DNA from: Streptosporangiaceae bacterium
GTDB taxonomy: Bacteria; Actinomycetota; Actinomycetes; Streptosporangiales; Streptosporangiaceae
Direction of reading: 5' to 3'
Assembly (NCBI GenBank): GCA_019245115.1
Contig: JAFARZ010000420.1
Coordinates: forward strand, 1 to 35,073
Length of the DNA stretch: 35,073 nucleotides
The notes below the pieces were generated by a model. It saw only the letters and a list, made by a program, of their open reading frames with translations. It did not search any database and was not told the origin of the DNA. The translations under genes were made by a program, and so were the position numbers. Positions 29,438 to 35,073 of the stretch are shown here, one piece after another (the stretch's first letter is position 1; each line of letters begins with the position of its first letter).

Positions 29438-30297
29438 ACACCGACCAGATCATGACAGCGTTCCGGGGCGCCCTCGCGCGAATGGACACCAGCCCCGGCC
29501 AGGCGGCGCGGATCAGGTTCCTCGCCAACCTGACCGACGCCGCGGCTACGCCGGGGGCAGACCAGTTGCTGGCAGCGCTCGGGGTGCGGACCAGCCCCGG
29601 ATCGCTTGAGCGAGCACTGACGCACCGTTCGTACGCGTCTGAGAACGGTAATCTGCCCACCAACGAACGGCTGGAGTTCCTGGGCGACTCGGTGCTCGGG
29701 CTGGTGGTGACCGACGCCTTGTTCCGTCTCTGCCCCGATCTGCCCGAGGGACAGCTGGCCAAGCTCCGCGCGGCAGTGGTGCAAATGGGTGCGCTGGCCG
29801 ATGTGGCGCGGAGCCTGAACCTCGGCGCGTACCTGCGGCTGGGCCGGGGCGAGGAAACCACCGGCGGCCGGGACAAGTCGTCGATCCTGGCCGACACGCT
29901 GGAAGCCGTGATCGGTGCGGTCTACCTGGACCTCGGCCTGGCGGAGGCCAGTGCGCTTATACGCCGGCTGTTCGACCCGGTTATCGAGCGTTCGAAGACC
30001 CTGGGCGCCGGGCTGGACTGGAAGACCTCGCTGCAGGAACTGACCGCGCAGCGGATGCTGGGCGTGCCGGAGTACATGTGGGAAGAGAGCGGACCGGATC
30101 ACGAGAAGTCTTTCAGAGCCGTGGTCATGATCGCTGGGAAGGCGCTTGGGTCGGGCGAGGGACGGTCGAAGAAGACGGCCGAGCAGCGAGCCGCCCAGGT
30201 CGCCTGGAGAGCCATCAGCCAGGAAGACAGAGCCATCAGCCAAGCATCGGATATAGCGGTCAGCGAACCCGGCGGGCAAGCGGCGACCACACGATGA
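29434..30297 (+). CDS. Ribonuclease III
   Basis: This 287-residue protein has a ~52-residue N-terminal segment of unknown role, an RNase III domain (~55-185) and a double-stranded RNA-binding domain (~194-262). The signature TNERLEFLGDSVLG (E78, E81, D85) and KSSILADTLEAVIGA (D154, E157) carry all expected metal and catalytic residues, so it should be active on double-stranded RNA. The body closely follows actinomycete housekeeping RNase III (AbsB type), including GLDWKTSLQELTA and GRSKKTAEQ. The usual neighbours (rpmF, coaD, mutM, smc) are absent, so it is either a relocated rnc or a second copy. ATG 29434 overlaps the sigma factor stop; GGGAGGAG lies upstream. Its end overlaps the convergent MFS gene by 38 bases. 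Confidence 0.93.
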   Translation: MNTDQIMTAFRGALARMDTSPGQAARIRFLANLTDAAATPGADQLLAALGVRTSPGSLERALTHRSYASENGNLPTNERLEFLGDSVLGLVVTDALFRLCPDLPEGQLAKLRAAVVQMGALADVARSLNLGAYLRLGRGEETTGGRDKSSILADTLEAVIGAVYLDLGLAEASALIRRLFDPVIERSKTLGAGLDWKTSLQELTAQRMLGVPEYMWEESGPDHEKSFRAVVMIAGKALGSGEGRSKKTAEQRAAQVAWRAISQEDRAISQASDIAVSEPGGQAATTR

Positions 30298-31447
30298 ACT
30301 GGAGCACGGCCAGCGCCACGGCGAATGGCAGGATGATCCAGATCCCGGTGCTCTGGGCGATGGTGCCGGCCAGCCACGGCAACGCGGCGCCGCCCACCAG
30401 GGATGCCGCGTTCATGACGCCGATGGCGGTGGGCGTCAGCCGGGGCGGCGTCAGCTGGGCCACGGCCCCGATCGTGGTGGGGAAGATAGGTCCGAGGAAG
30501 AAGCCGAGCAGCACCAGCGACGCGGTGGCCAGCCCGGCGGCCGGTGACAGCCAGGCCGCCACGGCCGCGGCGGTGACACCGGTCAGGCAGGCGTACATCA
30601 TGCGAGCCGTGGTCGCGCCGATCCGCACGGCGATAGGGCTGATCAGGAACCGGCCGACGGTCAGTCCCAGCCAGTACCCGCTGACTGACCAGCCGGCCAG
30701 CGATCCGGACAGGGCCCGGGCCTGTACCAGATAACTGAAGGCCCAGTTACCCACGCCAAGTTCGATGCCGACGTAGACGGCCAGCATGGCGGCGCCGAGC
30801 AGGACGCCGCGGTCCCGTAGCGCGGCGCGCATCATGCTGCCCTCGGCCGCGGCGGGGATCCCGGCCGTCTCGGTCGCGTCGGCCGCCGGATCAGCCGGTC
30901 GCAGCGCCGGGTAGGCCACCAGGAAGCCGACTACCAGCGGGACGCAGGTCACGGCCAGGACCAGCCAGACCACCGGCCACGAGGCAAAGCCGGTGATCCA
31001 CGCGGCCAGCGCCGGCCCGATCAGCGCGCCGACGCCGAAGAACGCGTGCAGCCGGTTGAGCAGCGTCCTGGCGTCCGGCAGCGCCACGAGGTACGCGTTG
31101 AGTCCGGACTCCAGCATCCCGATGCCGTACCCCATAATCACCTGCACCAGCACGAACGCCACAAACGGCGGACGTGTGGCCAGGTACAGGGCGGACAGCA
31201 CGTACGTGATGCCACCCACGGTCAGCACGATCCGGACGCCGAACCGGTGGATCAGCGCGCCGCTGCTGAGACTGGCCAGCACGAACCCGGCGGAGGTGGT
31301 GAAGAACGTGATCCCGATGATGGCCCGGTCCACGCCGTAGTCGCGCATCTGCGGCACCAGCAGGACGCCACTGACCCCGGCGCTCACACCCACGAGCACG
31401 AACGCGACGTATGACAGCAGAACGGGCGGCCGTACCGGCCCTCGCAT
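30260..31447 (-). CDS. MFS transporter
   Basis: This membrane protein is about 395 residues with roughly twelve hydrophobic segments, starting LLSYVAFVLVGVSAGVSGVLLVPQMRDYG. The loop GALIHRFGVRIVLTVGG between segments 2 and 3 is the major facilitator motif A position. It resembles fucose permease-like and BsfA/YbjJ-like facilitators with the LGFFLGPIFPTTIGAVAQLTP block, so a sugar or small metabolite is a possible cargo. I take ATG 31447; GGAG lies upstream, and residues earlier in the frame are not hydrophobic. It converges on and overlaps the RNase III gene by 38 bases. Confidence 0.85.
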   Translation of the reverse strand: MRGPVRPPVLLSYVAFVLVGVSAGVSGVLLVPQMRDYGVDRAIIGITFFTTSAGFVLASLSSGALIHRFGVRIVLTVGGITYVLSALYLATRPPFVAFVLVQVIMGYGIGMLESGLNAYLVALPDARTLLNRLHAFFGVGALIGPALAAWITGFASWPVVWLVLAVTCVPLVVGFLVAYPALRPADPAADATETAGIPAAAEGSMMRAALRDRGVLLGAAMLAVYVGIELGVGNWAFSYLVQARALSGSLAGWSVSGYWLGLTVGRFLISPIAVRIGATTARMMYACLTGVTAAAVAAWLSPAAGLATASLVLLGFFLGPIFPTTIGAVAQLTPPRLTPTAIGVMNAASLVGGAALPWLAGTIAQSTGIWIILPFAVALAVLQFIVWSPLARRVR

Positions 31448-31486
31448 CAGGAGGCTCCACAGGTTGAGGCTACCGATACCGCAAAA

Positions 31487-31501
31487 GCGGGCCTGTCCCG
31501 C
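31487..31501. promoter_or_regulatory. Small hairpin upstream of the MFS gene
   Basis: GCGGGCCTGTCCCGC forms a 5-bp stem 40 bases before the MFS start. It could influence transcription or translation of the transporter, but such short GC stems are common. Confidence 0.25.
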
Positions 31502-31568
31502 CTGGCGGATGATTGTTACGATCGTGCCGACAGCGGGGGGATTCCGGCGCATGCGCCAAGGAGGAATC

Positions 31569-31613
31569 ATGGGCACAGCGGGAATCCGGCGGGTGCCGCG
31601 GGCAGTTAACTGA
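31569..31613 (+). CDS. Possible 14-residue micro-ORF
   Basis: ATG 31569 is preceded by AAGGAGGAATC, a near-ideal ribosome-binding site. The frame reads MGTAGIRRVPRAVN and stops at 31613. A perfect palindrome, GGCGCATGCGCC (31546-31557), lies just upstream. It sits in the divergent gap between the MFS gene and the phospholipase pseudogene. It may be a leader peptide or the remnant of a lost gene. Confidence 0.3.
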   Translation: MGTAGIRRVPRAVN

Positions 31614-31711
31614 CGATGTCGGCAAGCGGTTTTCGGATCCCAGAAGTTTGAGCCACAGCCGTTCGGTATAAAAGGCCGGCGCAGGATAGTAAGCCCTGTC
31701 ATTGTTATTCC

Positions 31712-32183
31712 GTGGTTACCTCTCCCGGACCATCTCGTAACGATGGCTGGCACCTGAGCCGACGACGCTTCCTGGGCGGCTCAGCCTCTGCGCTGGCGGC
31801 TGGCGCGATCATTCCAAGCTCTATCCGCGGCCCCGCTACCGGGATGGCCCCCGCTACCCGGATGGCACTGCGCGTCCCCGGCTCACGCCCGTATCCGGGA
31901 TTGCCCGCTGGCACCGACACCATTCCCGGCATTCAGCACATCATCGTGCTGATGATGGAGAACCATTCGTTCGACAACCTGCTGGGGATGCTCGGGCGCG
32001 GCGACGGCTTCACCCTCGGGGCCAATGGGCTGCCCAGCTGTCCGCCCGGACGCGCTCGCCGCCCAGCGGCCCACGTTTCCTTCCCTGCCGCCGCTGGCCG
32101 CGCCCGGCGATACCGCCGCGGCGCTGGCCTGCTCGGCGACCGGCCCGGGCACGATCCCGCCGCCGGGCTCCATCACCGGGTGA
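31712..32183 (+). pseudogene. Tat-exported phospholipase C/phosphoesterase with internal deletion
   Basis: The N-terminal part has a twin-arginine signal (SRRRFLGGSASALAAG) and the family opening IQHIIVLMMENHSFDNLLGMLG followed by GDGFTLGANGLP. From about 32035 the same frame turns into unlike sequence. The +1 frame there reads PDALAAQRPTFPSLPPLAAP and later ALACSATGPGTIPPPGSITG, then stops at 32183, which resembles the usual C-terminus of this family. About 350 middle codons of a ~500-residue enzyme, including most of the active site, are missing and the ends are out of frame. It cannot make an active enzyme. The GTG start at 31712 has no clear ribosome-binding site. Confidence 0.75.
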
Positions 32184-32201
32184 GCACCCGCACCGATCGG
32201 C

Positions 32202-32618
32202 TCAGCTCGGTTCTCCGTTGAGATAGCAGTCAGGTACCCAGCCGACGTTCCTGCTTGCCTTGTCTTCCCCCTGATACCAGGAGCGGGTCGTGACACCGTT
32301 GTCGCAGGTAACCGACGCGCCATCCGATACATACAGCTGTGAGGTGGCGAAGGCCTGCCCGGCGGAGCCTACGGCCACCACCATGGTCGGGTTGTACGGG
32401 TCATTCCAGACGTTGACCCCTTGCTCTGAATAATTGGTGCTCTCGCCCATACAGGCACCGGGCTCGTTATAGATGTTGTCGTAGAAATAGCAGCTACCCG
32501 CCGGTTGCGTCGCGACCGCGCCAGTGGCGGCTGTGGCTGATGGAATGGCCAGCGCCGCCGCGCCGATCGTTATCGCCGCGACAGCCGCGGCCCGTGCGGA
32601 AGCAGTGAAGCTCATCAT
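32202..32618 (-). CDS. Small secreted protein, Cys-containing, SH3-like
   Basis: This 138-residue protein starts at ATG 32618 (CAGGAG seven bases upstream; a second ATG follows directly). Residues 1-30 form a signal peptide ending SATA-ATG. The mature part has four Cys (in CYFYDN, GACMGE, VTCDNG and PDCYLNG), suggesting two disulfides, and aromatic and Asn-rich stretches such as NVWNDPYNP and SWYQGEDKASRNVGWVPDCYL. The final block resembles the end of bacterial SH3-like domains. I do not recognise a precise family. It converges on the phospholipase pseudogene. It may act at the cell wall. Confidence 0.75.
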   Translation of the reverse strand: MMSFTASARAAAVAAITIGAAALAIPSATAATGAVATQPAGSCYFYDNIYNEPGACMGESTNYSEQGVNVWNDPYNPTMVVAVGSAGQAFATSQLYVSDGASVTCDNGVTTRSWYQGEDKASRNVGWVPDCYLNGEPS

Positions 32619-32818
32619 GCGGACGCTCCTGGAGTCGATCGGCGGCATCTGCGCGTCGCCGTAACAACAGCATGTCCGCAGGCCCTGCCAAGCTTCTGCC
32701 ACAACTCTGTCACCGCAAATTGCCGCATGATGACACGGCGATGTGCCCAGCGATCCCACCAGGTACTGGTGCCTGGCCGGTGTAGCACACAAGGCATGAC
32801 CTCACGGCCGTTGTTCAT

Positions 32819-34126
32819 TCATCCGAAGCGCAGCGGAAGCTGATTCGGTCCGTAGATGCCGATGGGCAGGCGCCAGGTAACCGGGCCCGTGATGTGCGGG
32901 TGCTTCAGCCGGCTGGCCAGGACCGGAAGCGACTCACCCAGTTCGGCGCGTGCCAGCGCGGAGCCGAGGCAGTGGTGCGGCCCGCCGCCGAACTGCAGCG
33001 GGGGCTCCTGCCTGCGGATACTTATGTCGAACGAGTGACCGTCACGGAACACTCGCGGGTCGCGCTGTGCGACGGACACGCCCATGATCAGGAAGCTGTC
33101 CCGGGCGATGGGCAGATCACGGTAGACGAAGTCCTCGGCCGCGAAGCGGAACAACGTTGCCGCCGACGGGCACCAGCGGCTGGCCTCGTCGGCGGCCTGT
33201 TCGCCCAGTTCGGGGTGCCGGGCCAGCATGTCCCACTGTTCCGGGTGCCCGGCGAGGGCGACCATGGCGTTGGAGATCTGGTGCCGCGTGTTGTCGTGTG
33301 CCGCGAAAACGAGCGTTACGACCAGGTTGCCGAGTTCCTCCGCGCTCACCCTGCTGGCCTGGCGCGCGGCCACCAGCGCGGAGATGAGATCATCCGCGGG
33401 CGCGGACTCCTTCTGCCTGATCAGCGAGTCGACGTAACCGGTCAGCCCGGCGACCGCGGCTTCCACTCGGGCTGGGATATCCCCGCCCAGGGCCATGCTG
33501 AAGACGAGGCCGACATCTGCTGTCCAGGCCCGGAACATCTCGTAATCCTCGGCCGGGACGCCAAGCAACTGACACATGACGGCCAGCGTCAACGGGTCAC
33601 CGAAGTCCTCAACGAACTCACATTCTCCGGTCGCGGCGATCTGACCGGCGAGCTGCTCCGCCTTCGCCCGGATGAACGGCCGCAAATTGTCGATCATGCG
33701 GGAGGTGAAGGCCCGGTACACCAGGCGGCGCAACCGCAGGTGATCCTCACCATCCTGATTGACGATCATCGGGACGTACCAGTCATAGACCGGTCCGGAG
33801 GAGACGCCGCAGGTCTGCTCCATATATCGCTTGCCATTGTGGTTCAGCCGCCGGTCCCGCAGCAGCTCATGCACTTCGGCGTAGCGCAGCACGAGCAATC
33901 CCATCGGGGTTTCCGCGTACCAGCTGTCGGCCTGGGCGGCGATAACCGCAGGTGAATCGAACCGGAATTCCGGATCAAGCAAATTGAGGAACGGAGCGCC
34001 CGACGGCGCCGTGGCCGGAGGCCCAGGCCAATCAGACGCCGTGGCCGGAGGCCCAGGCCAATCAGACGCCGTGGCCGGAGGCCCAGGCCAATCAGACGCC
34101 GATAGAGAACTTCCCGCAGGCGGCAT
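32819..34126 (-). CDS. Cytochrome P450
   Basis: This 435-residue monooxygenase has the haem ligand C386 in FGGGPHHCLGSALARAE, I-helix AAHDNTRHQ (275-283) and ExxR (E314 to R317). The I-helix has Asn where most P450s have the second Thr of A-G-x-D-T-T, with Thr280 following. The start ATG 34126 is an assignment: the frame runs on to 34396 through repeats and a palindrome that do not look coding. Residues 10-40 are three exact copies of ASDWPGPPAT, from a 30-bp tandem repeat, placed before the normal P450 fold begins near residue 45. It needs ferredoxin and a reductase, not seen nearby. The substrate is unknown. Confidence 0.9.
   Translation of the reverse strand: MPPAGSSLSASDWPGPPATASDWPGPPATASDWPGPPATAPSGAPFLNLLDPEFRFDSPAVIAAQADSWYAETPMGLLVLRYAEVHELLRDRRLNHNGKRYMEQTCGVSSGPVYDWYVPMIVNQDGEDHLRLRRLVYRAFTSRMIDNLRPFIRAKAEQLAGQIAATGECEFVEDFGDPLTLAVMCQLLGVPAEDYEMFRAWTADVGLVFSMALGGDIPARVEAAVAGLTGYVDSLIRQKESAPADDLISALVAARQASRVSAEELGNLVVTLVFAAHDNTRHQISNAMVALAGHPEQWDMLARHPELGEQAADEASRWCPSAATLFRFAAEDFVYRDLPIARDSFLIMGVSVAQRDPRVFRDGHSFDISIRRQEPPLQFGGGPHHCLGSALARAELGESLPVLASRLKHPHITGPVTWRLPIGIYGPNQLPLRFG
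34011..34100. repeat. Three exact 30-bp tandem repeats in the P450 N-terminus
   Basis: Units at 34011-34040, 34041-34070 and 34071-34100 are identical, each starting GTGGCCGGAGGCCCAGGCCA. Being a multiple of three, they keep the reading frame and add ten residues per unit to the P450. Perfect identity suggests recent expansion. Confidence 0.95.
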
Positions 34127-34213
34127 GAGTTCCAGTCTGCCGCGCGGCACCAGCCCGGAAAACCTCACGGAACGCCACATTGACCTAACCCTGCCGGACG
34201 CTACTAGTTGCCT

Positions 34214-34254
34214 GTCTGCGAATTGGACCCTTGGCGTCTGCGAACTGGACCCTT
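34214..34254. repeat. Two 19-bp direct repeats
   Basis: GTCTGCGAATTGGACCCTT (34214-34232) and the same with one change (AACTGG, 34236-34254) stand 22 bases apart. Repeated outward-facing motifs of this kind are found at transposon ends, IS21-like elements among them, but no transposase is present. A protein-binding site is the alternative. Confidence 0.6.
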
Positions 34255-34256
34255 GC

Positions 34257-34280
34257 GACATCGATGGCGCCATCGATGTC
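34257..34280. promoter_or_regulatory. Perfect 24-bp palindrome
   Basis: Each half reads GACATCGATGGC outward from the edge, making a 24-base perfect palindrome centred on GGCGCC. Its inner 12 bases, GATGGCGCCATC, also occur at 2989-3000 and 28749-28760. It lies about 130 bases upstream of the P450 start and next to the direct repeats. It may be an operator or a transposon-related site. Confidence 0.6.
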
Positions 34281-34361
34281 GCTGGAGCCGGGCAAATCCC
34301 TCGCCCAACGCGATGAATGGCGCCACCGTACGGTATGTGGCCGTCAGCGGCATCCTCATAA

Positions 34362-34378
34362 TTAGGAAACTTACCTAA
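34362..34378. promoter_or_regulatory. Inverted repeat TTAGG-N7-CCTAA
   Basis: TTAGGAAACTTACCTAA has 5-bp arms and a 7-base spacer. It resembles iron-box sites of DtxR/IdeR proteins but is two bases shorter than the usual 19-bp site, so I do not assign it. Confidence 0.3.
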
Positions 34379-34396
34379 CTTACGAAGCAGCTTCAC

Positions 34397-34896
34397 CGGA
34401 ACACCCCCGCCATTGCGCTTGAATGAATATTACATGCACATTTCATGCGCTTACCAGCCATGGAACGCCTACGATCCGCAGGACCAGCAAAGCGCGGAGC
34501 CGAATGTTTTCGGCCATCTTGAAATTTCACTTGCGGGCCGACACGAGGGGCGGTCCAAAAATAGCCTGCGGTCGTCAGTTGCTTGCCTCGGTGAAGTGCC
34601 AGCCCAGGTCAGTGCCATGGAAAGTTTCGCGACCGGGGTCCGCTCAGGATCTCTGAATTATGACAAAAATGTCATTTTCCGGGTATGGCTCCGCGGCCGA
34701 AACGCTTCTACTTTTAAGGGCTAATAGTTCAGGTCTCTTCCTGGCGTCCCCAGACACTCTAGTTCTAAGTACTCGTAATTTTCTAGGCCTTTGTACTTTT
34801 CAGGCACTCGCCGGAGCTGCTTCCGGTTCTTGGCAATCACCGCCCGCGAGACAACCCGTCCCGCGTCATCCGTCGTCACGGAAGGGAACTCAGGAC
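34397..34896. other. AT-richer gene-free stretch
   Basis: No gene is convincing here. Short frames exist, but they lack ribosome-binding sites and family resemblance. A perfect inverted repeat, ATGACAAAAATGTCAT (34660-34675), could be an operator. The part from 34750 to 34800 has short repeated AAGTACT/TTGTACTTTT runs. A promoter for the Tat protein at 34897 should lie in this stretch, but I cannot pick it out. Confidence 0.4.
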
Positions 34897-35073
34897 ATGG
34901 ATATGGAAGAGCAGAAACGCATCGTTATGAGCCGCCGGTCGGCGCTCAAGACCGGGGGTCTTGCCCTGCTCCTTACCCAGGGCGCCTTGCTGGAGCAGGT
35001 AGTGGTCGCTCCGGCGCGTCCGGCGCTCGCCGCGACGAGCTTCTCCGACATCCAGTTCGACATCGGACGGTTC
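34897..35073 (+). CDS. Tat-exported protein (N-terminus only)
   Basis: The first 59 codons are present. The twin-arginine signal is MSRRSALKTGGLALLL followed by a hydrophobic stretch and a likely cleavage after RPALA-A. The mature protein begins TSFSDIQFDIGRF. This start is reminiscent of a group of Tat-dependent actinomycete proteins whose function I cannot state with confidence. ATG 34897 has AAGGGAAC upstream; a second ATG lies at 34903. The gene continues past the right edge. Confidence 0.75.
   Translation, partial: MDMEEQKRIVMSRRSALKTGGLALLLTQGALLEQVVVAPARPALAATSFSDIQFDIGRF

Noticed and set aside
34362..34378. DtxR/IdeR iron box
   Set aside because: The arms TTAGG and CCTAA match, but the spacing is two bases shorter than the usual 19-bp site and the central bases do not fit.
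34127..34396. Upstream extension of the P450 to 34396
   Set aside because: It would translate the direct repeats, the 24-bp palindrome and the TTAGG/CCTAA repeat. P450 proteins start near residue 1-20 before the region seen here.
34413..34724. Two overlapping frames of 77-103 codons before the Tat protein
   Set aside because: No ribosome-binding site, no recognisable motif, poor codon bias for this genome and mutually overlapping frames.

Overview
The window is high-GC DNA with strong third-position GC bias, many GTG and TTG starts, overlapping stop/start codons, Tat and lipoprotein signals and actinomycete-type regulator families. It fits a soil or plant-associated member of the Actinomycetota. 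I cannot place it to genus from sequence alone. Both ends cut through genes. I see no rRNA, tRNA, CRISPR array or intact transposase.

Layout. (1) 1-8.2 kb, minus strand: a carbohydrate ABC importer (lipoprotein binding protein and two permeases, the second cut by the edge), a secreted GH59 galactosidase/galactocerebrosidase-like enzyme with a ricin-type lectin tail, a lipoprotein joining an esterase to a Vgb-like propeller, and a MarR regulator. Together they look like extracellular glycoconjugate breakdown plus sugar uptake. (2) 8.4-13.5 kb: a LacI repressor divergent from a fructose-type ABC operon in the order frcB-frcC-frcA-frcK, with a clear promoter and a perfect operator between them. 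(3) 13.5-16.7 kb, minus: a SAM methyltransferase and a large LuxR-type ATPase regulator. (4) 17.3-28.2 kb: a divergent pair of tightly overlapping operons. Leftward run a ThDP enzyme, a DUF3311 protein, a solute:sodium symporter, TcuA, TcuB and an IclR regulator. Rightward run an aldehyde dehydrogenase, a TIM-barrel isomerase-like protein and a KstD-like flavoprotein. A 15-bp palindrome lies between them. This looks like a complete carboxylate uptake and catabolism module whose substrate I cannot name. (5) 28.5-30.3 kb: a leader region with two tiny overlapping ORFs, then an ECF sigma factor translationally coupled to a complete RNase III. (6) 30.3-35.1 kb: an MFS transporter, a phospholipase C pseudogene with an internal deletion, a small secreted protein, a cytochrome P450 and the start of a Tat-exported protein.

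The gene-free stretches are unusually structured. One ~110-bp element with a strong hairpin occurs twice (2774-2885 and 17003-17116). A second ~180-210-bp block occurs twice in opposite orientation (2989-3166 and 28555-28760) and seems to carry the start of a small peptide. A third hairpin element supplies the last codons and the stop codon of two unrelated genes (at 13.54 kb and 28.22 kb), with a compensatory base-pair change in its stem. Several short tandem repeats also occur at gene ends.

The most promising leads for something undescribed are the sigma factor-RNase III pair with its leader, the divergent Tcu/ThDP/ALDH catabolic module, and the repeated structured intergenic elements.
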